A stretch of DNA of 64,000 nt from Limanda limanda. Lineage: Eukaryota > Chordata > Actinopteri > Pleuronectiformes > Pleuronectidae. Numbering within the stretch: position 1 is the stretch's first letter; the number at the start of each line of letters is the position of its first letter. The DNA lies in assembly GCF_963576545.1 (NCBI RefSeq), contig NC_083649.1, forward strand, positions 2,782,906-2,846,905, in the 5' to 3' direction. Below are positions 9,861-20,568 of the stretch, one piece after another. The position numbers and the translations under genes are program-made. Below the pieces are notes generated by a model that made no database searches, was not told the origin of the DNA, and was given only the letters and a program-made list of their open reading frames with translations.

Positions 9861-11201
9861 GTCTAAACACCATGGAACCAAGCAGTAGCCGGTGACACGA
9901 AACAGCACACACAGCCCGACCGTGTAGTTTTTGGTGACGCCACCGTCACTGGTGGTTACACAGGTGTATCTGCCTTCGTCTTTAAAGGAGACCGCGCTGA
10001 TGTTCAGGGCGCCGTTCTCCTCGATCCGCCACTTCTCACCTGAGAAAACACCACAAGGAAGCTGAGAACTAAAGAAACGTGGACACGCCTCCTCGTTAAG
10101 AGGGGATTAGAGAAGTTGTTCTTAATAAAAACTGCTTCTTTAATCAGCAGCGTCCGGATCATCTCCACACGCCATCAAACCCAGTGAGCGCTCATTACAA
10201 TTCAATTTGACTTAACTGCATTTAAACTCTTCCACTGCTGATTTTATGTGTTTGATCAGATTCAACAAACAAAAATCATTTCACAAACAGAGTTTTACTG
10301 AAACGATGAAAACACGAGTTCACTGACGGTTAAAGACGACGATGAAGACGAGGGAAACGATTCATCAAGTGATTTGATGAAGATGAGACTGAATGTTCAC
10401 ATTAGATTACATTCAAATTTCAAATCAATATTTTACAAGTAGTCAATGTTTGCTTTGTTAAATTAAACAAAGCATCATGTGACGAATATATTATATTTAT
10501 TAAATCGAATTTATTACTTTGATCAAAGAAGCATTTGGGAATTAATATGGTGAGAATAACTGTTTGACTTCTGTTACGTGTGATGTTAAACATCTTGTTG
10601 TCTGGTTGTTTTTGAACATTATGGAAAAGGAGAAATTGAATCATGCAGATCTATAAATGTGAAAAAAACACAAACAAAGTAAAAGTTTATTTTAAAAACA
10701 GACTTAAGATCTTAACTTAAAGTAGTTGATTCACCAGATTGATTAAAAGTGCATGAGTTGTTTTTCTGTGCAGTCACATGTTGGTGAATTATTGTCATGT
10801 TGATAATAATAAGATAATAAGTATTTATCTCCTTCACATGTTTGTTTTCCCGTATGAAAGCCGACTGTGAGGTGTTAAATCAACTGGACGTGTTTCCTCC
10901 TCTCACCTGTTTCCCCCCCCAGCTCGGCTCCTTCAGGGCTGAACCACTTTACGTCGGCGTGGCCTCGGGTCACGTTGCACTCGATCAGCACGTTGGGACC
11001 CTCCTTCATCACGATGACCCTGGTGAAGGGGTCAGCGACCCTTGCAGGGGAACAGACGTCCTCGTCCTCTGAGCCGCTCAGAGCTGCCGGTGCTGCCCGG
11101 CCACAGAGCAGCAGCAGCAGGACGGAGAGAAGCAGGCGTGAAGAAGACATGTCGCAGGGAGAAGCTCCGGCAGCAGCTCTTCACATCCAGAGGAGACGAA
11201 C
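9804..11201 (-). pseudogene. mfap3: mfap3-like Ig-domain gene, two-exon fragment fused to LINE tail (copy B)
   Basis: Second copy of the gene fragment at 2401-3802. Exon 1 is 11201-10907 with ATG at 11150-11148 and a GTGAGA donor; it has one extra Ser near the start and small substitutions (Gln to Glu and Ala to Thr just before the splice site). Exon 2 starts at 10039 after TTTTCTCAG in phase 1 and is identical at protein level where compared, including the Ig Cys, DEGRYTC and three N-glycosylation sequons. The frame again enters the antisense LINE tail and stops at TGA 9806-9804, giving a predicted 159 residues with a very hydrophobic C-terminus. The expected native transmembrane and cytoplasmic parts are absent. 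A strong donor-like CGG-GTGAGT on the - strand near 11615-11625 could mark an upstream untranslated exon. Confidence 0.7.
10040..10906 (-). other. Intron between mfap3-like coding exons (copy B)
   Basis: 867-bp AT-rich intron with GT-AG borders on the - strand. It differs from the copy A intron only by scattered substitutions and small indels. Nothing else is recognised in it. Confidence 0.65.
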
Positions 11202-11870
11202 CTGCACAACAGGAAACGTCAAGAACTGATGTGCAAACTCAGGTTATTTATTTAAAATCTCGGGGTGTCACTGGTCAAATGAGTCTATAGAGTGTGTAGT
11301 GATCATTTTAAAATACCATAATATCATGACATGACATGATGATAAATAGTTGATTTAATGACTAAGACACGTTTGTAAAACCCTTCAACCCACACACAAC
11401 AACAACAATAGTGATAGATAAAGAAGTGTAGCTAACCCGCTAATTACCATCTATTTAATTGAAAATGCTAACGTATAATGTTGTAAGAGCGCCCACACAC
11501 TTGTGGTAAATTGATGCGTGTTTTCTTGGAATCGACGTGAACTTAAGTGAACACGGTGACGTGTGTTTTTATCAGGGTAGTTAGCGGTAGCATCGTGTTT
11601 AGCTTCATCTCACTCACCCGGCGGACGTTATCCAAAAGATTGTGTTGTGTTGTCTTGATTGTGAGTCTGAGGACCTGGCCTGTGTTCCACAGGATGAAGC
11701 TGAAGTTGTGGGTGTGTCTTGGAATCCAGCTCTCCTAAATGGAGAATGCTCTTTTGATGACATAGGTCAGATTGTCAGATAGGTCAGATTGTCCTTGTTA
11801 TCAGAGGAATGCTCCTTTGATGAAATGGAAGATAAGTCTAAGAACAAAGTACAAGTGTGAATTAAATCAC
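11202..11870. other. Copy B flank upstream of mfap3-like exon
   Basis: Contains about 370 bp (11343-11733) that copy A has mostly lost, then the AGAATGCTC/GGTCAGATTGTC short repeats shared with copy A. On the - strand a donor-like GTGAGTGAG near 11620 could end a 5' untranslated exon of the mfap3-like gene. On the + strand TGTTCCACAG (11682-11691) followed by an open frame could equally be a transposon exon. Neither is proven. Confidence 0.35.
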
Positions 11871-12402
11871 TGTTACGGACAGTGTTCTGTATGTCCTGTA
11901 TGTATACATGTGTTGTGTTCTGTCTTGTGTTGTTGTTTTGTTCCCACATCCTTATAGACTGGTGATGCCTCCAGTGACTGGAAGGGGGAGCTCTCGGGCA
12001 GGACGTGCCAGTGAAGTGGCCAGAAGAAGAAGCATCATGGCCGCTCATCTCACCTGCATCCAATTTTCCAATCACCCCACCTGTTACAGATCTCTCGTCA
12101 ACCCTTCCCCTTTAAATAGTCCTGTGTTTGTTTTGTTGGCGAGAGGAGGCTTTTGTGGTGAGCTGTGGCAGAGCGCTGATTGTTTTGTTTGGTCCTGATG
12201 TTTGCTGGTGTCTTGAGTTTTTACCAGTAGTTGTTTAAGTTGTAGCAGCCTACCTTTGTTTTGTATTTGTCTTTGGTAACTTTGTTTGTGGTGCGCACAG
12301 GGACTACAAGGACAGGTAAGATACTCCGGGGTCTACATCTCACACACACGTAGGTTTACTGCTTGTTAATACCTCAGGTTAGAGTGAGCACCACCCGCTA
12401 CA
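11871..12402 (+). mobile_element. Probable solo LTR, 532 bp
   Basis: It begins TGTTACGG and ends CCGCTACA, so it has TG...CA ends with imperfect terminal inversion (6 of 8). Copy A has no such segment at the matching site, only about 20 unrelated bases. A TATA-like TTTAAATAG (about 12111-12119) and a CAGGTAAG donor-like site (12313-12320) suit an LTR promoter. No clean 4-6-bp target duplication is visible (TCAC against CCAC), so a gypsy-like solo LTR is a reasoned guess. Strand is set by the TATA-like motif. Confidence 0.4.
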
Positions 12403-12631
12403 CCACTGCAGAGTTGTTTACTTAACTACAAAATGCTTTTCCCGCTGAAAGTGCGGTGTGAAGAAACCAGAAACCAGCGGGTGACGTCACGGACCCTACG
12501 TCCATCTACAGTCTATGGTTCAAGCACAAAGCGAGCGGGAGTAAATATTGTAGCTTGTCGTTTTTATTTGAAAAATAAATATGTAATAGTAGCAGCAAGT
12601 TTAACTAGGACTGTAAAGCAGCACTAACGGG
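12403..12631. repeat. Dispersed repeat shared by both duplicates
   Basis: Matches 4120-4428 with small changes. It includes CCATCTACAGTCTATGG, a motif seen in many fish interspersed repeats, and an AT-rich AAAATAAATATG stretch. Confidence 0.4.
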
Positions 12632-13330
12632 AGTTATGACAACATCATCTCCTTTGGCGAAGGATGAACCTTCGCCGTACCTCAATGTTTACACGGTTTG
12701 AGGAAATGTCTCAATTCTGAGAGAGAGAGAGAGAGAGAGAGAGAGTTGTGGTGTACGGCTCAGCATCAAAGGATTCATGATCCATGTTTGTCCGAGATAC
12801 AGAACCTCGTGTTTTGATGGCGTGTAATCAAACTTTGACGCCACGGTCAAACTGTGTGACGAAGAATCGATCTTTGAGTTAGTTTGTATCTCCATCTTGT
12901 TGTGAAGTCACTCATCTCAATTTGAAGTTGATCTGATGAAAGCCCTGGGACAAGTACTTCAAAGTAAAAATGTGGAATAAGGTCAAAATGGCCACTAAAT
13001 GCAAAATGGCGGGCTTCCTGTTGCTTTTTTCATAATGCCCCATAGACCTTTTTGTTTGTCTGGTCATAATACACCTGTGTATCAATTTTTGTGAAGCTCG
13101 GTCAATGTGAATACGTTCCAGGCGGCGCTGTTGAGCCATTTTGCCACGGCCATTTAAAATTACTCCAGAATACTTACATTTTCACCACTTTCTAATGTCT
13201 GCAAAGTTTGGTAACAATTTCAGCATGTTAAGAACTCTAAAAGCCAATTAATTTGCCTGAAAAAAAGAAATGATCCTTACAATTTCAATAGGGCCCCCCA
13301 ATTTCTCCTACTGTTCGGTGCTCGGACCCT
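12632..13330 (+). mobile_element. Right arm of the GGGYCCGAGCAC TIR repeat (copy B)
   Basis: Runs from the deletion junction at 12631 to the inverted terminus GTGCTCGGACCC (13318-13329). It contains a short (GA)n at 12719-12746 and long A+T-rich stretches including AATTTCAATAGGGCCCCCCAATTTCTCC near the right end, a sequence I recall as common in fish genomes. The left arm is preserved only in copy A (4427-4739). Non-coding. Confidence 0.55.
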
Positions 13331-13387
13331 AATTAGATAAGAGTACTACTCCTGTATTAAGAACACAACATTTACCACATAGATACA

Positions 13388-13705
13388 ACCGGTATAGATA
13401 GATAGAATCCTTTATTAGTCCCACAGTGGGGAAATTTGAGGGTTTTACATCAGCAGCGCAGGCACAGTGCAACAAGAACAAACGAAAGAGCAAAACAACA
13501 AAGTAAGAAACAAAAAACAACAATGAGCAAAAAGAAAAAGTAAACAGTCAAATAAGCAAATAAATAGTAAGTAGTAGAACAACTGACCAATACAATTAAA
13601 TAATTAGATAATTAAATAATTAAATAAATTAAATTGCAAATATTGTGTTGTGTGTTAATGGGGTCACAGCTGGTTATACAGTCTGACAGCAGCGGGAAGA
13701 TTTAT
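13388..13705 (-). mobile_element. 3' end of an L2-like LINE
   Basis: On the - strand it reads TCTTCCCGCTGCTGTCAGACTG, then an A-rich middle, then CCCCACTGTGGGACTAATAAAGGATTC and a short ATCT repeat tail. This arrangement is typical of 3' ends of fish L2-like and related retroelements. Only 3' UTR sequence is present. Confidence 0.6.
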
Positions 13706-16700
13706 ATAGATAAATATAGTAAATATAAAGGGCCATTAAGTAATTTGTCGGCACATAAACTCGTGCACATCCTGCTCTGCTCGCTGGTAAAGCCATTGAT
13801 AAAGCAGTGAAAGGAAATCACAGGTTTGCACGTTAACTGTTATCAGCAACATTCAGACGTCCACAATCACATCTGCTCAGCTCGCTCAGTGGGACTAAGT
13901 GAAACTAATGAAAATGTAAATTTGAATACAAACGTAAATGAAAACTCGTTGGGGCGTTTTAAAAACCGCCCGACGGGACGTCGATGAGAACGGAGGCAGA
14001 TAAGAAAAGCATCGCAGGTGTGGAAATGCTGTTTGCTAAGAAGTGTGCGGTGGAGCTGAGGAGAGATTTGATAGAAAGAGGTTAACACAGGCGGAAAATG
14101 TCGTGGAAAATTGTTTGCACCTTATTTAAAAACTGAAGGAAAAGGACCAAAGGGAAGTTGTTCTATGCTGAGATTATTATTGAGGTTGATTCACCTGCAA
14201 TAACAAAGATAAACACAACTGGCCTCTATAACACATTGTAACAACAGTAAAAAGAGCTCTTCGATAAACTTCTGATACGATCATTCTGTAAAACCTTTAT
14301 TTGTGACTCTTCTACTTTTACTCTGCAGTTGTTCACCTCTCTCTCTGGAAGAGGAAAGTCCTGATGACCTGCGGAGAGGAAATCGATTCTAGAAGCAACT
14401 TTTATTCACAGACAATTTGCATGGACTGGATAATGATCAATCAAACAGTAGATCAATTAATCAATCAAACCATCCTTGAAAGAGATCTGCTTGTTTTCTT
14501 CAGGAAATCACATCCAGTTTTGTGTTGACTTTGACGACAGCCTCATGAAACTGGAATCTATTCATCGTGCTTCTAGAATAAAAAGCTGCCGTTTACCTTC
14601 CACCACGTTATGCAGATGTCAACACTAGTGAAAGTGGCAGTAATGAGTTGCTGTGTCCTACGTGGATTCTCTTTAATGTTGAACCTGTAAACTGAAGCTC
14701 TTTATAAATGAAGGATGAAGTCCTGCACAAAGATTGTGTTTCAAAAGGCCGTCGCTGACCCGCGGATGAAAGAACTACAGGTCTGCCATATTGTTTGACT
14801 GCGACCTAATCAAAGGCTGTGAATTCTGCTTTGATCAGAGCGTGTGGCTTTTCCTTTTAGATCCACGGCAGATATGTTAATTTAAGCAGCAATCAGACGA
14901 TGCTGAAGACGGCCGCCCGCCGCACAAGGACAAAATCTTATTGATGTTACAAACGGCTTTTTTTCCCACCCACAGACGAGGCAAACATTGAACCTTGGAA
15001 ACATCGTCTCTTCTGACATGTCCGTCTTCTTTGAAGAGGAGAGACACGTGGGCTCAGAGTGACCATTATCCTCCGAGAGATGTTTAATAAAAAATGAGAC
15101 CACAAGACTTCCCATCAGAAAGTCCAGTGAATCTCCACTGTGATTCTTAATTGTGACATTTAATCCTCAAAGATGAAGTAACATGAGGCCACTGGTGCAG
15201 TCTGGGAACAGACCTCACGATACATGCAATGACCAACGCTTAACCCAGTTTGTTTCTGAGTGTGACGTTTCCAAACCAAAGGGAGTACGGTTACGTTGAC
15301 GTAGAGATCGAAGGTAATTTGCAGAGATCGTGAGGAAGAGCCGAGCAGAAGGAGGGACAATATGACAGTTTCAGTAGAATGACGTTTTCCTGGGCATTTC
15401 TTTTTTATTGACATGTTGACGGGTCAGAACCCAACCTCTGCAGAAGGACCCGAGCCTCCGTGAGCGGGTGGTTGACCCTCTCGAGTCAAACTGAATCAGC
15501 TGCACAGTCTAGAACATTTGATCTGTAACTTACCCATGACTCCGACTGGTTGAGCAGAGACAAAAAAGTGGTTGAGCAGAGACATATGTTGAAACTAATC
15601 CAAAAAAAAAACAGAACCCCACATTGAGGCAGGAATTGCTCTCTTTTAAAGTACAGGTGTTTGATTTGACCTTAAACCAAAGTACCTTATCTTAGGTGCT
15701 CTCTCTATAAACGTGCAGAGAGTGCAACGCTGAAATAAATATGAGTGGAAGTGAAATGTCACCGAACGGCACCTGCAGGAAGACACACGGCCGCCTGCTA
15801 GCGTTTGTTTACTTCAGCGCCATGTGTGCCGAGAGGTGCTGGCAGCTCTCAGCATTCATCTTCACACACATATGCTGATGTGTAGATGCACAGTCACTTT
15901 CCCCCGGCGCACAAACACACAAGCAAATATGTCTGCCAGTAAACACAATCACATGCATCAGGTCACACGCTTCATGGCATTTGAAGGGAGACAGTTAGGT
16001 TCTCATCATCGTTTACGCCCAAATCAGCAGGAAAGGGAAATCCGCTGAGCAGCCGGTGGTAAGAGCAGTGATGGACGGCAGCGAGCGGAGCAGGTGGAGA
16101 TGGAGGCGGAGCTCCAGAGATGGAGAGGCTGCATGTTTGTCTTCCCGGCCCGGAGTTTGTTTTGCACCAGATGCTGCGGCACAGACAGCCCCTGCCTTTC
16201 ACTGGCTTTCAACATTAATTAAACATTAACCCCCGCCGCACCTGCACGTCAGAAAAAGGAAAATCCTGGAAGATGCCTCGTGACAGATGCCAGAGTTTGT
16301 GATGAACACGCCACGGTTCCATAATGTCACGGCAGGGAGGGGAAGGAAGCAGCTGTAAGAATGTAAAGAGAGAAACTCAGCTGGTTCGATGACGCCTGAG
16401 AAACAGATGGCACGTGACGGAGAAACACAGGAAACCACTCGTCCCCTATAGAGCTGAGGAACAAGGGAAATCAGTGCATACGCTGGATTTATCTATTTCA
16501 TTCCTGTAAACTATAAAACAAACTAAATGAAGCTGTTTTCAGAGAGGAGCTCGGGGGAATGTTCGCACAATGGGCTCCGTGTCCTGGAGGATGGACGTCA
16601 CGTGTTCCACTGCGGAGATCAGGAACTTTTGTTAACAGCACAGCGACACCAGCGTTTTCCCAAAAATCTCATCGTCTTTCCAAGTTCTCATCTTCATCGG

Positions 16701-19700
16701 CGTCTTCCACGTGCACAGCTTTTATTTTTCATATACATTCAGATATTTCAGTTTTACGGTTGTTGCTTATTAAGAATCTCCTTCTGTATCCTCACACGGG
16801 CTCATTCGGACTTTACCCAAAGGTCCACAGCTCAAGATGCATCAACCTGCTTCCTTCAGCCAGGACGGAGCCATCTTGAGACGTTCAATAATTTCCTTTG
16901 AGCTTTTATTCCACTGAAGGAATCAAAGCGTGCGTGCGGCTGCAGGCTTCGATGTGAGTGCAATCCAACCCTCTCTCACAATGCCAGTGATCAATCAGAG
17001 CAGGACCAGCCGTTACACAAGATGCTAACATGGTGTGAGCACACATTTGTACACTTTTACAACTTTTATTGCCTGGGCACTGCTGCTTTTATCCTGGACC
17101 CTTGCTGCACTGTGGGAAAAAAACATCACATTTATCTACATCAATGCGTTAATGCCTGCAGAGAAGAGTGGTGTTTTCTAACAGAAGGTCTGTGTCTGGA
17201 AAGCTTGGATGAAAGCAGATTGAAAGAAAGAGTCCGAAAGACGATGCTACTCCACAGGGACCGAGAGAGGACGACTCTCCTGCTCTGAGACCTGGAAAAC
17301 CTTTCTGTCTATAGCTGGAGATTCCTATTGAAGCCTTTATCCTGAAAAAGAGCAATTTCTAAGAGATGCTTACAACAGCATAAACTTACTATAACATAGA
17401 GTGGAGAGGAGGGTGCAGTGAAACCTTGGGAGACACAATTACAAACAAAAACACACAAATCATTGCATTGATCTTGTCCAACACCAAAAAAAGCTATAGG
17501 TTGGAAAAAGTACGAGAACCTCATCAGCGAAAGCTCAGTGGAGCCTGGAGTTTGGAAAACTGGAGTCGATGAAGCAAGGTGGGAGAAGTGGGTTTGAGCC
17601 GAGCTCAGCAGGATCTTCACCAGGTCGCACACGTCCAAATGAGTCAGGCTGCAAACGTATTAATAATAAAAAGAAACTAACATGATTATAACCAAGATTA
17701 ACAACGACTAACAAGCTAATATCTTTATCTTCAGACCGCTGCCAAGCAAACAGTTTGGTGTGGTTTCACCGTGATTGCTTTGAAACGTGGCCGTCCCTCC
17801 CTCTTACCTCTCCGGCTAGACCGGTGACATCTCGTTTAAATTGTGTAGAAGAGGAATAAAAAAAACCTAAAACCTGCAGGAAAGTGTGTGGTGGATGTTT
17901 TTGCGAATCAAGAGTTGTTTGGAAACCGCAGGAGCAAGATGAAAGGAAGGAAATAATGACTCCAGCACAGCTTCTCTCCAGCAGCTCTGTGTGTGTTCAA
18001 TGAAGACTTGAATTATACACATGTATATACAGTTTGTGTGTTTGCAGTGTAAAAACTTTAAGTTTGGACAGATGAGTATATTTTTATCAGCCTGGGAACA
18101 TCCATATTTATAATTGATCTAAATTACGTATGAATACAGGTCGTGATCCAGGAAGTGATGAACCCAAATGACAACATTCCATGTGTTGTTATTTGACTGT
18201 TGTCGTGCTCGTTGATCTATTCGTCCTGATAGTTAATGAATGAAAAGGTTCCTCCTCTACTCTGCCCCCCCACCTCTAGCTGCTGATCCAACTCCTTCAC
18301 TGACACCCTCTGCCTCCACGCTGCCATTTAGATGATTGATTCTGTGTATCTCCACCAGCTCAGCCGTGCATTAGGGATGAATGGCTGCTGTGATGTAATG
18401 CTCTCTTGTGGAGGCCGTTGGCAATCAGCTAATTCTGCAAACAACACAACACCTGTGTTCTGCTGGTTCTTCCGTCACGAGACAAAATGAAAAAACACTG
18501 AATGTCACATTATGTCACGTTTTTAAACATTTCCCCAACATGTGTTTTGTTCTTCTTGGCGTGGGCCGGGCTTCATCACTTTGTGATTTCCTGCCGTCGT
18601 GTGTTACGCAACATAACATTTTATCTGGACCGTCATGGCTGGCTGTCACATGGAATCTCTTTGTTAAAGTACCTCTTGGTGTTTGTGGGTTAAACGGCTG
18701 CACGCTCGGAGGAGATTCCTGTAATCTGCTCGGATATAAATAAGATGCAGGATGAAGCACGGAGCCCCGAGGGGACAATGACATAAATCCTCTGCTGCCG
18801 CGGTCACAGTCGAGTGATTTGTAGTTGAACCATCATTGTGTTGCAGGCGCTGTCAACATTAGTGTTTGTATCAAAACACATCACTCCTTCGAGCGCCGGG
18901 GACAAACGGACGTGTCCTATTTTCTCTGTGTTCCGCTCTCATGGTTGGAATCCCTGCAGGAGACATTCTGATGAAACTTCAGCATCTGGCAGCGATGGAG
19001 ACAGACTCCGAATTAAATGTTGGGCTCAGCAGCCGAGGACCAAGGAACATCTCAATAGGAAACTGCTGTGCAGAGCAGGTGTTCATACAAAATGTGTTGT
19101 TGCAGTTTGTTGGGTTTTTCAGGTATTAAATCTCCGCCTGTGCAGAGAATATGGATCTCATCTCATTTGAAGTAGTTTAAGTAATTCAGAACATCACGGT
19201 ACAACAACTTGTTTTGGTTTCCAAACAAAGTTTATGAAAAACGCTGTGTCCACGGAGTCCAGAAAGTGATTCTGCTAAATGTGAAGCGTCATCACCTGGA
19301 AGTTCAACGTGTGTCATGATGTTGAGCAGGAAAACGTCAGCGTGTAGACTTCCAAAATAAAGAAGAAAAGGAGGAAGAAGAAATGTGCTTGTTCACTCGA
19401 TAATTAGCCGATGAAAACCTTTCACCCGGGAGAGAATGTTCACAAAATCCAGATGTTTTTGGAAAAGGTTCTCGCTACTAAAGTAATGTGCACAATTATC
19501 TTATTTTTTGTGTGTTGCTTTTGTGTTTGGTTAATTCCTTCCCATTGGATTTGTCCTGAATGTTTCCAGGTATTGAGTTGATCTTCATGCACTTCCTTCT
19601 TATGCACATTTTGATTTTTTCGCACAACACTGGAAATACAAATAAAACTACAGCAACAGAATTCAGACACTACATCATCTCTCGTATTGTGCAAACCTCC

Positions 19701-20568
19701 GCCACGGCTGATGCTTTTTCTCAGCGTGTTGAAGTGAAAACCACAATCCAGGATCTTCACCTTTATCCTGATCCGATACAAAATGAATGGATTCTTCATG
19801 GAAATCCGTTGTGTAGTTTTTAATCCCGCAGACAGATGAAAACACAACCTCCTCCTGTTATTTCAAAGCTGTATTTTGTATCAGTCATAAAACGTATGTC
19901 ACACGTCTCACTCGCCTCCTGTGACTGAATAAATCTGCTTTTCTCCGCCATATAAGTCTGTCATTAATGTCGTGATTAGCATTGTGCTGAGCCGGTAACA
20001 CCTGAGCTGGTACAACATTATCAAACAGTCTGAGACCACCGATCCTTGCAAGACACAGGCGGGGGAGCAAGGTCGTTACCAAAGTTATGAGCAGAATTTA
20101 TTGCCGTTAATTAATGTGACTTTTCAAGCGATCTTTGGCGAGAACACATAAGGGCTCAATCCATTATCCCAGAGGCATTGTGGGAACATATCAGCATATT
20201 AAGTGGGTGACATTATAATTTATCATCAACACTGATGAGCACCTGCGTCTCGCAAAATATCTGAAAGTCACAGGAGAGACATTAAACTACAGTTTGAAGA
20301 ATTCGTTATTAAATCAGGGCGAAGAGAAGAGTCGGGGAGGAAGCATCGTTAACCTGAAACTCAATGAATCGTCTCGTCCTCCTCCTCAAAGCCTCCTTAT
20401 TTAAATTTAAACTTCAACTGCACGTCTGTGGATCACTGCTGAGAAACGCATTACCACTGTGTTGTCTTTACATGGTGGTGTTTGGAGTCTCTGAGGAAGA
20501 ACGAGTGAAGGAAGCAGAGTTTGGCCTTGATGGCGTCCGAGCCTGCTGCAGTCTTCCAGAAGCAGATA
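13706..20568. other. Intergenic stretch, no gene recognised
   Basis: Non-repetitive, moderately AT-rich sequence. Open frames up to about 124 codons exist (for example 16527-16901) but lack domains, splice context or composition bias. No tRNA, rRNA or recognisable transposon was found. Confidence 0.5.

Larger units (their letters stand above)
6807..12687. repeat. Segmental duplication, copy B
   Basis: Direct duplicate of 416-4739, longer because of a hAT-like insertion (about 915 bp), a probable solo LTR (532 bp) and sequence that copy A has deleted. It carries the better-preserved LINE C-terminal frame and the second pair of mfap3-like exons. Homology starts at CCAACCCT (6807-6814) and ends at CAATG (12683-12687). 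Confidence 0.9.

Noticed and set aside
16527..16901. 124-codon frame in the gene-free interval
   Set aside because: No recognisable domain, no splice signals of note, and similar-length chance frames occur throughout.
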